This document shows, one piece after another, positions 33,938 to 47,890 of a stretch of 64,000 bases of DNA. A model generated the notes under the pieces. The model worked only from the letters and a program-made list of their open reading frames with translations. It did not search any database and had not been told where the DNA came from. Numbering within the stretch: the stretch's first letter is position 1; each line of letters opens with the position of its first letter. The stretch lies in the NCBI RefSeq assembly GCF_963583255.1, contig NC_084808.1, positions 29,096,300 through 29,160,299 on the forward strand, read 5' to 3'. The stretch comes from Pyrus communis. Taxonomy: Eukaryota; Streptophyta; Magnoliopsida; Rosales; Rosaceae. Position numbers and translations under genes: made by a program.

Positions 33938-36900
33938 TAATTATCATTAATGACCTAATATTTTGTATTTGCTTTGTTTTTCTTGTTTTCGTTCACATGC
34001 AACGCTTATTTGAAAGCCTCTCACAGACCTTCACTTTATTTCTAACCATTGTTTGGGATATTGGTTGGAAGTGTTGTCATTGGGTCCTTGTATTTATATT
34101 TCAATAATTATATTATACCTTCATTTGTTACAAAAAGGATATATATATAAAAAAAAAAAGAAAAAAAGAAAAAAAAGAGAGTAAACTGATGACTTGTGGA
34201 TTTGCTTTACTTTCAAATCAATGGTGAATTAATACATACGTACATGTATACTTTAGTTTCAAGAAGAAAAAAGACTTTACATATTCAATTCATTCAACAT
34301 TCCGAAACAGATCAAACTCAAATATATGGTTAGCCAAAAAAAGGTGTGTGAAAAATCATTTCTTGGTGAACTATATTTCTTATCAATAAGATTATTTAGA
34401 TCACACGCTTTTGTACAAGTGATTCATTTTATTTTCACTATTATTAGAAAATGTGGCAGCAAATATGTAAATAAAATCACCTTTTTTTTGTAGTTATAAA
34501 TTAGGCTAATTGGTCAAAGTAATACGCCCACTCCTTTGCACCCAAATTAATTCAAATCTTTTATCTATTACTCACAAGTTAGGATAATACTGCTTATTCT
34601 TAGTAGATTAGCGCATGTAGAATACACCATCACTTAAAAGAGAGAGAGGAACGAAGCCATGCACTGAACCCAAAGCGAACTATTCTGGAGCCTTTTACTT
34701 AAAAAAAGAGAGAGAGGAATTATGTTTTGGGACCATTTTAGTAAATGAAAGGAAAGCACCTTTCAGAGAAGCTGACCTACGTACATACACTTGAAACCAA
34801 ATTGAAATTAATGAGAGAGAAAAGAGAGAGGAGAGAAAGATGGGTGGTCGTTTTCACTGCATTTGTAATCCTTTTAAATGCTATAAGAAATTGTAAGAAA
34901 AAGACCACCATGTTTTTCAGTGCCACTGCTGGAATGGTTAGGCTCAGTTACTCGTCCCTGTCAACTTAAACAATACAGAACACACACGACCTCACTCGCT
35001 CGCTCGGTCACTCACTCACCTGGACTCCCACATACATACTACTTTATCAGGGATTCAAACAAGGAGGGGTCGTCCTGCAGCAGATCACTCAGTGCCTTTT
35101 CATTAATTTCTGAAACAAATGAAACACAATTTAATGCTGAAGAAAAATTCAAAGGAGGTTCCCATTTCATCACCGTTTCTAACTTTCTTTGCTTTTGAGC
35201 TTTTCTTTGTCTTTCTTTCTTTTTTTTCTTTCCTTCTCTCTCTATCTTTGTAGAGAGAGAGAGAGAGAGAGAGTGTGAGGACCACGTTCACCTCTTTCCC
35301 ACCTTTTAATGGTTGGCTTCCCTTTTTGTCTAGTGGATTGGCTATGTAGCGTGTCAGATTGAACAAGTTGAGGTTATATCATGAAATTAACTGGTAATGT
35401 AATGACTTCGTCCTTACATTCTCATGCATTTTTTTTATGTATGATAAATTTTTAAGTATATCACGTTGACAACACATGATGTGAAGCACGTACGTGTAGC
35501 TATTGTGCTTTGTACGTATGCTAACTTGCTTTAATACCATAAAAAAATTAAAATTCTACCATAAAATAAATAACTAATATTAAAAATAACTCAACTTTTT
35601 ATAAACTTTTCTACAATTTCATCCTTAACTGATAAAGAACTTTGTCCTACGGTAGGGTTTCTTTTCAAAATACCCCTTGCGTGTTACGAACACTCTTTTT
35701 TACTTTAAAGTTACTTTTTCCTTTCCCGGTTCACCCCTTTTCGTGTTGCACAGAGTGAAAACGTGGACATATATATTCAGTCGAGATATTGGAACCCTAG
35801 TACCAACAGTTTCTTTTCTCTATTTATAAATATTCAGTGTCGACATATATTTAATTATTTAAGATGATCTACAGACTTCATTTTAAGTTGTTTAATTAAA
35901 TATAAAAGTAATGATGGAGAGACTAAATATATAGATTAAATTTTGTAAATTAAATGACATAGAAGTTGATGATTGAAAAATTACTTAAATATTAATTAAC
36001 GTGCTTTTTTCTTTTTAGTAACACATCATTTAGTTTCTAAATTTAGTTTACCTAACATTACTTTAAATATAATGACAAAAAAAATATAAATGGAGACAAA
36101 AGCTTTTTCCAACATCAAGCGCAATGAACTTTCCATTTCACCTCAGAGCAAGTCAGACATTAAAAAAGGAAAAGAAGAAAAGGTCATTGCCAAAGAAAAA
36201 GAAGAGGTAGAGAGGGAGATAAAGTCACTGTTCGTTTGCCCACCCAAAACATATAATGTAATGTAGAACGAATAAGTCATAAATGTATATTCTCTAGCAT
36301 ATATTTGCATAGACGAAGCTTACACATTGTGTGTGTAAATACAAATTTTAAAAAAAATATAGAGGTAAGAGAGAGAAGTTGGAGAGAAATGTGAGAGGGA
36401 AAAAAAGAACGTTGGAGTGGGAGGGTTTTTTTTTTATTTTTTTTTTTAATTCTTTTTAACTTAGATACGTGTTTTGATGTCATGTAGGTGAGAAAAGAAA
36501 AAGAAAACATCAATTGCTTTTATGAAATTACTTTAATGCCCATGATTTTATTTTTGATATTTTCTTTCAATTATGTATAGAAAAGTGTAATGGTCTTTTC
36601 ACTGACTTTTGGTTGGTAAAAGTTTTCTGTTAATAGGTAGTATTTTTTCAATTATGCATTGAATGGTGTAATAACATTTTCTTTAGCTTTTGGTTGATAA
36701 TGAGTATTTTAATAATAGGTAGTATAGATATAGGAAATAATTTCCAACATGGAATGCGATATCGAGTTGGGTAATAAGATGGAAAAGCAATACGCCTGCT
36801 TTATAAAGTTGCGTGTCAATAATGATCAATTCCTTCGTTGAATAGTACGGAAAATGAATGACTGAGATTAAAAGTAAAAGATCTAAATTATTATAAACAT

Positions 36901-37564
36901 AAATCTAATGGCTTAAATGTCCGGGGTACTGAGTCGTAGTATTGAAGCCAGACACCTACATTTTCTGTTGTTTATTTTACAAACCCAAGTTGCAAGTGGG
37001 CCGGATTCCGTATCAATTTAGACCCAACCCAAGTTTCTAATATGTCAAATAGAGCCTAACCAAAGCCCAAGTTTTGGAAGGAACGACTGGCCCCAAACAC
37101 AATATTTGAGTTTGGTAAAAAGCTAATTGGTTCCCCATGGAATGGACGAACATCTGACCCGACTTAATTTGTTGACCAATCAAATGAATAGCCCAAAAAA
37201 ATCCAACCAGACCGAATCTCTGGGTCAAAAACTCAAATCCAACGTTTGCCTACCAAACAAGCAAGTCCGATTGTCCGACAGTGTCCAAGGTTTGCCAAAC
37301 GCCACGCACAACTCAAGCTGTTTACGAACTGAACCTGCAAGTACGAACCCTCTTTCTTCATAGTGCAAATTTATTCCTTCCCAAACTTTTGCAATTTCTA
37401 ATGCTTTAAAAGAAGATAAATATTTGCAAACTACGTACAAGAAATTTTTTTGATATCGATTTTGATCAACAAATTCTTACAAACGTTATAATATTCTTAC
37501 AACGATTTAACGATGATGATATTGATCGATAAACATACAAGAAACACGGGCATGTTTCAAAATT
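33938..37564. other. Intergenic region between the IDD and BRL2-like genes
   Basis: Both flanking genes end here (convergent). The region is AT-rich with a TC/GA hairpin-forming tract at about 35230-35273 and a T-rich run at 36425-36450. Short open frames show no recognisable product. Confidence 0.5.
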
Positions 37565-40500
37565 TCAAGCGCTATTACTACTTCCACTTGCTGATCCAGA
37601 TATCAGCTCTCTCAGCATGGCCACCACCTGCAACATGTTAGGCCTCTTTGATGGGAAGTCGTCAACACATTGAAGTGTCACCTCTAAATACCTCACCATC
37701 TCTTTCACTTCTTCTGCTTCTGCTTCATCAGTTCCTTTAGTTACCGAAAGTAACTCTTGGTCTATCACTTCCATCTGTTTCCCTTCTCTCACCTTCATCT
37801 TCGCCCATCCGACCAAGTTAGTGTCCCCGAAATCATCCTTGTCTGTTGGGCGTTTTCCAGTCACAAGCTCCAAGAGGACAACCCCAAATGAGTAGACGTC
37901 ACCCTTGGCAGTGCAGCGGAAACTCTGGTAGTATTCAGGCGGAACATAACCAGGAGTGCCTGCAAGAGTGCTTACACTCAAGTGTGTGTCAAGAGCACTT
38001 ATGAGCCTTGCCATTCCGAAATCAGAAACCCTTGCTTCCAATTCACTGTCCAACAATACATTGCTTGACTTCATGTCTCTGTGTATGATGTGAGGGATGC
38101 AATTATGGTGGAGGAAACACAGTCCTTTCGCTGCACCTCTTGCAATCTTTTTTCTTTCCTCCCATGTTAGCATCCGCCTGTCACGTGTCTTTGTTCTTCC
38201 ATGGAGCATTTCTTCGAGGCTTCCGTGCTCCATGAATTCATATACTAGCAGCCTCTCTTCACCAATTTTACAATAACCCAATAAAGGCACGAGATTCCTA
38301 TGCTTGATCTTCCCCAGAGTTTCCATCTCGGCCATGAATTCACGGTCACCTTGGCAGCTCAGCCGTATAAGTTTCTTGATTGCAACACTGGATCCATCTT
38401 TCAGCGTTGCCTTGAACACTTCCCCAAAACCTCCACACCCTATAAGACTATCTGCCGAGAAGCCATTGGTTGCCTCAATGAGTTGGGAGAACTTGAGCTT
38501 CCTCAACTGTCTTTGGAAAGTGGCAACATTAATGCTCAAGGGTTCTTTCTCTTTGTCAATCTTCCATGCCGCATGGGATGCTTGCAAGCGATTAAGCATC
38601 TTCACCTCCTTCGCTTCCTTTCGCCTTGTCCGCATTGCAATTGCCCACACAACCAGAACACAGACAGAAGCAAGAGAAATCAGAACCCCCACAACAATGC
38701 TGTTAGCCCATGATGCAACCGATGGCCTTCGGCTTCGTTTGCCTTCATCCTGATCGCTTGGAGTGGTGTCTGGTTGGTCACTGCTGCTCTGGCAATCAGG
38801 CAACGGGACTCCACAGAGTCCAGGGTTGTTAGCATACTGGGTAGCAGGAAGCGTACTCAGCTGACCCCTCGAGGGAATTTCGCCAGTTAATTCATTGTTG
38901 GACAAATCAATTTGCACCAAGAAAGATAGGTTCTCCAATGAATCAGGGATGTGACCCTGCAGTCTGTTGTGTGATGCATCAAACACCCCTAAATCTTTGA
39001 GCTGGCCAAGTGATGCAGGAATCTCACCTGATAACTGGTTGTGGGATAACTCAAGAACTTGCAATGCAATCATGTCCCCCATTTCTTCCGGGATTTTCCC
39101 GCGAAGCTGATTGTAAGATAGATCAAGATACTCCAGTGTTTGGTATTTTGTAAAGAGACTCAGGACAGGGCCAGAGTACAATCTGGCGAAATCACAAGTC
39201 CTCAATGTTGGGTCCTGTTGAAGCCTTTCAGGTCGGATTCCCGCAAACTCTAATAAGCCTCCCACTCCTTTACAAGAGTTCCCCACATTCCGTACAAACA
39301 CCAAAGTATTGCCGGAGAGAATTCCACTCAGTGCCTTGGCCCCGATCTGCCTCCCAAGTCGAGGCGGGATCTCTCCGGTGAGTTTGTTGCTGTTCAAATC
39401 CAACCAAACCAAGCTGCTGCAATTTCCAAGCTCTCCTGGTATCTTGCCACTCAAGCTATTGTTCCCAAGTTGTAGAACCGCCAGTCGTGTCAAAAGGCCA
39501 AATTCCTTTGGGACTTCACCACTGAGTTTATTGCTTGTGAGTGATATCCATTCAAGATTGCTGCAGCTGAACAATTCAACTGGGATTTCACCACTCAGAT
39601 GGTTATTGTTGAGAATAATATCCTTGAGATTCTTGCACTTTCCCAAGTCTGGTGGGATTTTCCCCTCTAAGCCATTGTACCATGCTATTAGCTGCTGCAA
39701 ATTCTCCAGCTTCCCGAGCTCAGCTGGAATTGAGCCGTTGAGATAGTTCAAACTAAAATCGATCGTCTTCAGCTGAGAACATTGTGATAGTTGAGCAGGA
39801 ATTTCGCCTACAATGAGGTTGTCCGGCATTCTCAGCTCCTCAAGTGAGGAGGCCCCGGGACATATATCTGGTGGGATGACGCCAGATATTTTATTAGAGC
39901 TCAAGTCTATAACCTGTAGGCTCTTGCAAGCTGATATGGAGCCCGGAAGCGATCCAGTGATGATGTTATTCCTCAACACCAAGCTCTGTAAGGAGGTGAG
40001 GTTCTGAAAGATAGAATCTGGCAGGGGGCCTGTTAACTTGTTGTTGGAGAGATCGAGAGCCTCCAGCAAAGAACACGAGGAGAAAGAGGCTGGAATTGGG
40101 CCGGTAATGTTGTTAAAGGAAAGCTTAAGTTCGACAAGCGAACCGCATGCATTTCCTAATTCAGGAGGTATCCAACCGGTTATCTGATTGTGAGAAAGAT
40201 CCAATCTCTGTAGACTGCGGAGTTGCCCGAACGATCTTGGGATTTCGCCTGTCACATTGTTGGTCGATAAACTCATAGTTTTGAGACTGGTGCAGTTTGC
40301 CAAGGACATGGGAATGGAACCCGTTATACGGTTTCCTGACAAATCGAGCTGCAACAAAGAAGGGCAAGAATATTTCTCAATTATCAGACCAGAAATCGAC
40401 CCGGTGAAATTGTTGTAAGAGATGTCGAGAGTTTGAAGTTTGTCGGAATGCAGTAAGAGATCATTGGGTGGAGGGCCGGTTAAGTTGTTAAAAGCAAGAT

Positions 40501-40996
40501 TCACAGAGACAAGATTTGGACATTTTGAGGAAACACCCTCAGGAAGAACACCGAAAAGTGCGTTGAACGATAAATCGAGTTGTTTCAAAGCAGATGGGAG
40601 TTGAAGCAAAGAGGTAGCGTTTACACTGAATTTATTGGAAGGCAGATTTAAGACAGAAAGCATGTCTAGAGAGGCCAAGGGTTCAAAAGAGATTGTACCA
40701 ACAAGAGAACAACTGGTAAGATCGAGCTGAGTTGCCCGGTTCATGGAGCATGTAACTCCATACCAGCTGCATGGACTGGTGCCGAGCTTCCAACCGGACA
40801 ACACACCATTCGGGTCCTTGTCAATCATCTTTTTGAAGTTGAGAAGAGAAACTGCGTCGGTTTTGATCGATGCAGTGACCTGTTGGTCAGCTGTGGAAAC
40901 AGAAACAAGGTGAAGTCCTACCAATACAAGTAATGCAGAAAGATGAAGAAAAAACTGAACTGGATTGAAGTTCTCCATTGATGAAACAAGTTTCAT
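37565..40996 (-). CDS. BRL2: BRI1-like 2 / VASCULAR HIGHWAY 1-type LRR receptor kinase
   Basis: The product is a plasma-membrane leucine-rich-repeat receptor-like kinase of 1143 residues, encoded by one exon as in BRI1 relatives. BRL2/VH1 acts in vascular (provascular) patterning and, unlike BRI1, is not regarded as a brassinolide receptor. An N-terminal signal peptide (about residues 7-37) is followed by the LRR N-cap with the cysteine pair in [10 protein letters not shown]. About two dozen LRRs follow, interrupted by a BRI1-type island domain starting near [17 protein letters not shown] transmembrane helix lies near 775-797. The kinase (about 852-1125) has [14 protein letters not shown], the catalytic [11 protein letters not shown] (about 972), DFGMARL (about 992) and [11 protein letters not shown]. 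It is predicted active. The first ATG (41050) lies in a CT-repeat leader; the ATG at 40996 (MKLVSS) fits better, 40978 being the alternative. Confidence 0.94.
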   Translation of the reverse strand: MKLVSSMENFNPVQFFLHLSALLVLVGLHLVSVSTADQQVTASIKTDAVSLLNFKKMIDKDPNGVLSGWKLGTSPCSWYGVTCSMNRATQLDLTSCSLVGTISFEPLASLDMLSVLNLPSNKFSVNATSLLQLPSALKQLDLSFNALFGVLPEGVSSKCPNLVSVNLAFNNLTGPPPNDLLLHSDKLQTLDISYNNFTGSISGLIIEKYSCPSLLQLDLSGNRITGSIPMSLANCTSLKTMSLSTNNVTGEIPRSFGQLRSLQRLDLSHNQITGWIPPELGNACGSLVELKLSFNNITGPIPASFSSCSLLEALDLSNNKLTGPLPDSIFQNLTSLQSLVLRNNIITGSLPGSISACKSLQVIDLSSNKISGVIPPDICPGASSLEELRMPDNLIVGEIPAQLSQCSQLKTIDFSLNYLNGSIPAELGKLENLQQLIAWYNGLEGKIPPDLGKCKNLKDIILNNNHLSGEIPVELFSCSNLEWISLTSNKLSGEVPKEFGLLTRLAVLQLGNNSLSGKIPGELGNCSSLVWLDLNSNKLTGEIPPRLGRQIGAKALSGILSGNTLVFVRNVGNSCKGVGGLLEFAGIRPERLQQDPTLRTCDFARLYSGPVLSLFTKYQTLEYLDLSYNQLRGKIPEEMGDMIALQVLELSHNQLSGEIPASLGQLKDLGVFDASHNRLQGHIPDSLENLSFLVQIDLSNNELTGEIPSRGQLSTLPATQYANNPGLCGVPLPDCQSSSDQPDTTPSDQDEGKRSRRPSVASWANSIVVGVLISLASVCVLVVWAIAMRTRRKEAKEVKMLNRLQASHAAWKIDKEKEPLSINVATFQRQLRKLKFSQLIEATNGFSADSLIGCGGFGEVFKATLKDGSSVAIKKLIRLSCQGDREFMAEMETLGKIKHRNLVPLLGYCKIGEERLLVYEFMEHGSLEEMLHGRTKTRDRRMLTWEERKKIARGAAKGLCFLHHNCIPHIIHRDMKSSNVLLDSELEARVSDFGMARLISALDTHLSVSTLAGTPGYVPPEYYQSFRCTAKGDVYSFGVVLLELVTGKRPTDKDDFGDTNLVGWAKMKVREGKQMEVIDQELLSVTKGTDEAEAEEVKEMVRYLEVTLQCVDDFPSKRPNMLQVVAMLRELISGSASGSSNSA

Positions 40997-42256
40997 TTCT
41001 CCGGAAGACAATTTAGAGAGAGAGAGAGAGAGGAGTGAGAAAGAGTGCAATGTGTAGAGTGAGAGAGGGGTGTGAGTGAGTGAGTATGATGGGAAAATGT
41101 TGGTGGGAAAGGAAAGGAGGGAGCTTTAGGAAAAGGAGTTGCTTTATTCTGTGTTTAATAAAATGGAAAGAATGGAAAGTGGAAAGGAATAAGAAAAGAA
41201 GGGAGTTGGATTGAGGTTGGTGGTGGGTTTATACTTATACGGTTCTTGGGTACCATCGACTGTAGAGAGAGAGAGATTGAGGAGAATGCATCAACTGTAG
41301 AGAGAGAGATTGAGGAGAATGTAGTGAGAGATTGATTTGACTTTTGGTCAGAGACTCAGAAGGGGTAGGATCCACATTCTACAGACAAGTTCTATCTAAG
41401 ATCGGCGATATATATTAAAAAAATAGTGTATATATATATATATATATATATATAGAAAATAAATAATATTGATCTGTGTATGTGAATCAAGAGCCACTTT
41501 CTGTCAGTGAGCGTGAGAATGTTCCCTAGTAGGAATGTGAAATGAGCTATATATGTAACACACACACACACACACACACACACAGTCCCTATGGGGATTC
41601 CACTGTCATGCTGATGCTGTTGCATATGTTTCATCCACTTGATGGCCAGTGTAGTGTGGTTTTATAGTATTTCCAAAGGAAGATGAGATTGTTACAAGAG
41701 ATCGATACATGATTGTATATACTTGATGAATGATGAAATTTTTCAGGGAATAAGAAGGTAAGAGTAGTGTGGGACCAAGGGCTGAAATGTGAAGGAGAAG
41801 GAATGATTAAGATAAAAATGTAGAGAGGAGGGAAGGGAGTGAGGAGAAACAGAGAGAGGCCCACGCACAGATACAGGAGGAGGCAACATCATCACTGCCG
41901 TCTGTGGGTTAATGGCATTGGGCATGGGAGGTTATGATGCCTCCAATTTTTGCTTTTCTTTATCGTATTCGAAATGATGTTCATCCTCTCCAACCCGGAT
42001 TGGATTGGTTTAAAGTTTTTAAACCATTTAATCTCAGAATTTAAAGTAATGACCTTTATGGCTGGTTTTTGGGACCATTTTTGTGCTTTGTTTAACTTTG
42101 ACAGTTGATGGAATGATTCATCTTCTCTTGGGTTCTGATATGTAAAGTCAGCCACCATCCTACTGCTTGCCTATATTATGATGATCTTTCAAGCCATCCA
42201 TCATACTGGCCTCAAACAAACTAAATAATTGACAACATTGTTTATCGTTATAAGAA
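40997..42256. other. Upstream region of the BRL2-like gene with microsatellites
   Basis: A GA run at 41018-41031 lies just before the start codon. A duplicated phrase (CGACTGTAGAGAGAGAGAG type) occurs at about 41258 and 41291. A TA run lies at about 41428-41453 and a CA run at about 41560-41584. No other gene is visible. Confidence 0.55.
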
Positions 42257-42404
42257 AAACTAATAAAAATAGTTTGAAAACTTTGAGTTTTAACAAGAAA
42301 GACAAAATAAATGGTAAAGTGAACACTACCAGGATTGAATTTTTAGTGTAAAAATGTTGTTTTTCGTTAAAATGAATAGTATTGGAGGTTTTTCGTTAAA
42401 GTTT
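42257..42404. repeat. Small dispersed repeat (MITE-like)
   Basis: About 148 bp runs from AGTTTGAAAACTTTGAG to TTTTTCGTTAAAGTTT. The TTCGTTAAA phrase occurs twice (about 42365 and 42393), and a TGAGTTTTAACAAGAAAG phrase lies at the other end. I recall very similar sequence as abundant in rose-family genomes; that is memory, not a search result. Terminal repeats are imperfect. Confidence 0.4.
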
Positions 42405-45400
42405 CCATTGTTGTATCATAGATGTTCGCTAGGTCAGTTAATTAGGATAATGTATATTCTTTTGCACTCAAATTCGAATTTCTTCCTTTGTTGATTAAAG
42501 TAGTTTAAAATATCATCTTGTTTAAAATAAAATAACAAAGTAAAGATTATTAGTTGTTAGTGCGTGTCTCGTGACTAACCAAGAGTAATCGATGAGTGGT
42601 AAATTTAACAAGTGATGATCAATTTTGTATAATGATCTTTAGTATGAACGGCAAAATGAAACAGGGAAAAAAAAAGTGAAATTACATTTTAACTGGTTGG
42701 ATGGTAGTATTTCATTGCTGCGCACTTCACATCAATCATTTGATTAATGATGGTATCTCAACATTATTGTGGTAAGGTAGGAGACCACAACCGATGATCC
42801 CTCAATGCCCATACTTTATGAAAAGAAGAGCAATGCTTGGATCACGACATTTGCACAACTAAGTAATTGACAGCTGCTGAAGTAATTGAATTTTATGATA
42901 ATTTAGGCGACTAATGGAAGCATAATTCTAAAAAAAAAAAAGTAAAGAAAAGCCTTTGCCTCACTCCGAAAATGGTCTTATCCTAGCGTGGGATAGATGA
43001 GCACATAAAATGAAGCAGATTGGTGCCTCTTAACATTTTTGTACCCAATTCTTTGAAGGCATAGAGCCAATGAGAGAACTGGGAAGCATCGAAATCCACT
43101 AACTTCAAAATATACGAAATCCACTTACTTCAAAATATACATAGACAACTAATGATATTGGAGGATTGCATTTTGACCGTAATTAAAGGTCTTAGAATCT
43201 GTAATTATTGAATTTATAATTAGTGCCCCAATTTGCCCTTTTTATATAAAACTTTTGTTTTCGTTTTTAACATTAATCGATTTTGCTTCTTTTCCGTTCG
43301 GTATAAATGAGGAAATGATTTTCATTCACTATTTTTTTTTCTTCTAAACACCACTGTATTATTTATTATTTTAATTTATTTAATCTGATCATCGAAAATA
43401 AATAGAAATCGATGTGTGGTGAGAGAAAAAATAATGCGAAAATCACTTCGGTTGTCGTTCTCAGTGTGCTCTCAGCAACGAGGGCAATTAGGCAAGTGGA
43501 AAGGCCGTCATAAACTGTAGAACACTTCTGGATCAGAGCCTGAAGAGAAAAATGGGACTCTTGTTTTGGGTATAAACCTTCACAGCTTGGTCAACTTTGA
43601 GGAGAAAAACCCTTCCCTTTTAACCTTTTTACAGTTGTAGTGGATAGAGCCTGACCACTTTTGAGACAAAAACGAATCTATATTCTATTTAACAGTAACT
43701 TGTTATATGTTCAAGTCATTAATTTTTGTCAGCTCGATGTCTTATTGTAATTCTTAGTTACTTGTATTGTGATTAATGCATTTTTAATATACAATGAATC
43801 GCATACTTCTATCAGCTGAAAAATGAAACAAAACGAAAATGTACACTCGATAAATCATACTAGTTTAAGCCTCTCAAGTTTAGGCAATATTTGACTGTCC
43901 ATGAAATGATAAATTCCCCATCCCATCAAAAGCCATGAAACTTGAAAACACCTTTTACCCCAACAAAGACTTGCACGCCAAGGGAATCGTCTTCATCATT
44001 TGCATAGGATTTCCTCTCCTTTTTTTTTTTTGCAATTTTTTTTCTCTAATCCTAATATTTGGCAAATATTCACATAAAGAAAGAGGAAATTGAAATTGAA
44101 ATTGGAGCGACAAAATTGAAGGGATGTGGTAGTTCTTGGGGGTCACCACCAATCATTTGGATGATGTAAAAATACAATTAGTGGGAAGTAATATCTGAGT
44201 CAGGGATCCTTTGGCGTGCCATCAACGACAAATTGGTCTTACCTTTATTTCTACATTTGTACAAACCCTTTCGCATCAAAAGCCACACCCCAATACTACT
44301 TCGCTCATATTTTCAGTATAGTTCGTGATTTTCACACCTTCATTTTTATTTTAAGACGATATTCGATAAATGAAACAATTTAATTTTTAGGACATTTTTT
44401 GAAGATTAATTTGCAAAAAACAAACTAAAATATATGTAGTTTTATCATTCCACTAAACAATTTTGGTTTTATACCAAAAGTCTATTGTTTAATGAGAAAC
44501 ATAGTTCGTTCATTTATTGGATAAGTGTTAGATGACTAATGCTATCAGTTTAGTTAACTTTTGTAGAAATAATCTTAAAGAACGACCTAACAAATAGACA
44601 GTTTGAATTACCATTCAACATTAAAGAATGAGAAGAAGAGCAAAAAATAGTCGAATAAAAATGTTGCTAGCATTCCTTTATCTAAAATCCATTCCCTGTC
44701 AATATTCACCTAAATACGATCCTTGTAAATTTATAACTTGTGATTATTTTACAAGGGAGTTCTAGGTAATTAAAAATGAGGTTTTTGGTTGAAAACAGAT
44801 GAAATATGTAACTAGTGGGATTTGATCAGCATGAAGATCTTGGTAGGGCCTTTTGTAATCATATGTTATGGACAAGCTTATCTGTTGAAATGCTAAATAA
44901 TAAGTCCATTCAAAACGGACAAATCATATCGATAGATTCCAAAGCATGTCGATAAATAATTAAAGGTGTATTTGTGGTTTAATTCGAACTATATTAGATT
45001 ATAAACTATATGCCTGCAGCCTGACGAATGTTACAGGAGATAAATCATTTTGCACGAGATAATTAACAGTAACTCTCTCTGAGATTATAACAGTCTCAGA
45101 CAGGTAAATTAATCCAGTAGGAAATCATGGTAATGGATCTTCACATTGGGCTTAAATTTGGTGTACTACAAACTGCGATTGGACTTGAATTTATGGAAGC
45201 AAACCCAATATTACTGACTGAAAAAAAAACTAATAATTTGAAAAACCAATAACTAGAAATTATATTTGATTGTTTTTTCTTAACAAACGATATTATTTAT
45301 ACTAAAAAAAAAAGACTACTCACTAACTAGTGAAGAAGAATACCATTAGACCGTAGTACTAAGTGGCTTGATTGTTTTCAATTGGATAGCTATTTTCTCA

Positions 45401-45811
45401 CAACGTCGTGAATAATAGTTAATTTTTTTATACAAGCGATGTTCTAAACTAATTTATTTAACCTATGCAGTGGATGGGAAGTAGGGGTGCAACTAGGGCA
45501 GTTAGAAAGTCATCATTAATCGTTTTTGTATATTTGTGCAAACATCTAACAGTTAGAAAGCCCTAATTAAGTATTTGATACTATGGAGCACAACAGAAAA
45601 CTCCTTTGTTTAATTCTATTTATGGGGTTTTGGAGATAAAAAGAGAGAGAGATAGTGGCCACTGCCATGCAGATATATAATGTGATCGGTAAAAACCAAA
45701 CGAAAAGGACATCACATCACGCACCTATGTATGGTTAAAAGTTAAAAGCATACATTCAGATGCATACGTATGGTGCCCATTTCAACAGTTTGTATCCATT
45801 TATGCATGCAG
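42405..45811. other. Intergenic AT-rich region
   Basis: No gene is recognisable. A 24-bp phrase (GAAATCCACTAACTTCAAAA type) is duplicated at about 43090 and 43117. Confidence 0.5.
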
Positions 45812-46578
45812 GAATCTAGGGTTGGAGTACCTTGATCTGTATCTGATTCATTTTCCGGTGAGTTTGAAGCCGGGAAGTGAATATCGTTTTAACCAAGAGG
45901 AAGAGGACCTTCTTCCCATGGATTTTAGGTCAATATGGGAAGCCATGGAGGAATGCCTCACAAAGTTCGTAGGAGTCAGCAACTTCTCATGCAAGAAGCT
46001 CGAAATCTTGCTTTCCACAGCTGAAATTCCCCCTGTGGTTAACCAAGTAATTACCAAAAACTCCTATGTATGATTGTTGAGGCAAGATTAGTAACGATTA
46101 AATCAATGATTAATCATGTTAATTTCAATTAATAATTAGGTGGAGATGAACCCGGTGTGGCAGCAGAAGAAGCTAATGGAGTTTTGTGAGAGCAAGGGTA
46201 TAGTTATCACAGCTACTTTCCACTGGGGGGAACTGGAGCACCTTGGGGGACAATGAGAAGCAAAAAAAAAAAACCCTAGCCCTGGTACGTACCTTAAAAA
46301 GCCTAGATACAAACGTACTTAGCTATTTGATCTGACCGCACATTGTATTTTTATTTTATTTTTGATAAAATAGAAATTCTATGTCTAACTAGATATGATA
46401 TGAATCAGGAAATATTAATTGAAGGCTTGTAAATTTCCGACGCTGTGCCTGCCTGCATGTATGAAGGTTTGTCTGAGGTGGGCATACGAGAAAGGGTGAG
46501 CGTGGTGGTGAAGAGCTTTAACAAGGAGAGGATGAAAGAAAGCATTGACATATTTGAGTGTCGGGGTTTGGACAAGAG
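45812..46578 (+). pseudogene. Aldo-keto reductase pseudogene, first exon missing
   Basis: This is a relic of an AKR4-type NADPH-dependent reductase like the intact gene at 52437. Exon-2-like sequence at 45812-46047 starts [17 protein letters not shown] after an AG acceptor and ends IPPVVNQ before GTAATT. Its [13 protein letters not shown] lacks a few residues normally between EEC and TK. Exon 3 (about 46141-46260) begins [15 protein letters not shown] and shifts frame near 46205-46250. Exon 4 (about 46465-46578) has CLRWAYEKG and SVVVKSFNKERMKESIDIF in different frames. No first exon with the catalytic Asp, Tyr and Lys is seen upstream. It cannot encode a working enzyme. Confidence 0.85.
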
Positions 46579-47180
46579 ATGACCTACGGAATCCCTTAAT
46601 TTCTCCCCTTCGATTGCCTCTTCAGCCCTTCTTCCAGATTTCCCTCCTCCATTATATAGTGGCCTGTCTGTTTGCTGACAAATGCCCGTCTACGGGAGAA
46701 ATTTTTTTTATCACGACGGGAACATAGATGGTATACCATGTGTTTTTATGTAAGTGGTGAGAAATTTTATTTTTTAAGTTATTAACTTTTTAACACATAT
46801 ATTCCATTATTTGTATAATGATATGTGATGTACCATCGTGTGCCGATCACATTGAAAAATCCCTCCGTCTACTGATGTCACCCTTTCTGCCTTCTCGCGA
46901 TCTCAGCCCTTTATCTGCTTGTAATCTATTCTCTTCCTTCGACACCTGGGCCTACAGGGCCTAATTCTCGGGTAATTGCGTGAGGAGGTAGTGGTCGATA
47001 AATCTTTGAGGCGGTGGCTAAAGCCGCTCGGCAACACGTGTCGAGCGATGGTCTTCTTCTAGGCTTGTGTTTGACATGTGCTTGGGCTTCTCGCCTGTCT
47101 CAGGCCCATCTACTGACATGAGCTACTGTTACGTTTTTATAATGGGCTTTGGAGAAAAGAGGCAGCAGTGCTCACAAAAG
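46579..47180. other. Intergenic spacer
   Basis: No gene is visible. It lies between the AKR pseudogene and the tandem duplication at 47181. Confidence 0.45.
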
Positions 47181-47672
47181 TATAAATGTTATTATTTTAC
47201 TTTTGAAAATGGCATTCAGACGGTGATCTCTATTTGAATATATGAAAGATATCACCATATCATTTCCATTTAGTAAACAAGTTATTTGCAAGTTTTTATA
47301 GTCAAAACCGGAGTTGTAAAATTTTTTCCCACGCCAATTTGATGTATAATTAACAATAATCTTCTGGATTGTGTTTATGAAACAGAAGAAGCGTGGTTTA
47401 TATTTGCAATAAATTATTGGGCACAAAATAATATTACCTTACATTTGAAAGAAAATGACATTTAAGAAGTGATCTCTCTTTGAATATACGAAAGATATCT
47501 CCACATCATTCCATTTGTTGAACGCGTTGTTTACAAGTTTTTATAGTCAAGAACGAAGTTGGAATTTTTTTTTCCCACGCTAGTTTGATGTATAATTAAC
47601 AATATTTTTGTTGATTATTTTTATGAAAACAGAAGAAGCATTATTTATATTTGCAATAAATTATTGGGCCAA
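47181..47672 (+). repeat. Tandem duplication of about 250 bp
   Basis: Unit one (about 47181-47427) and unit two (about 47436-47672) share AAAATGRCATTYA, GTGATCTCTSTTTGAATATA, CAAGTTTTTATAGTCAA, a TTTGATGTATAATTAACAAT phrase and TATTTGCAATAAATTATTGG. A shorter relative is at about 57540-57600. Confidence 0.75.
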
Positions 47673-47759
47673 ATGTGGACATGTAAATATATACGATGCA
47701 CCTTATTGCTAAACATTAATATCGCTTTGGTAAAAAAAAAAAGAAGGTAAGGAGAAAAA

Positions 47760-47890
47760 TTGAGAAATTTTAGTTTTCGTTTCATATAATCGGCAGCTAA
47801 TCCAGCCTGAATCAACATTAGTTTGTCTTTATTCCACGGCTGCATGTTACACATTCTTCAACTGGAATGTTCTGTTTTACGTATTCAAGT
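47760..47890 (+). repeat. Segmental repeat shared with 58110-58245
   Basis: The phrase TTTTAGTTTTCGTTTCATAT, then GCAGCTAATC, AGTTTGTCTTTATT and GGAATGTTCTGTTTTAC occur here and again, in order, at about 58110-58245. With the AKR copies, this points to a duplicated segment. Confidence 0.65.

Noticed and set aside
38300..40367. Plus- and minus-strand frames inside BRL2
   Set aside because: LRR codon periodicity gives long open frames in other phases; no independent gene evidence.
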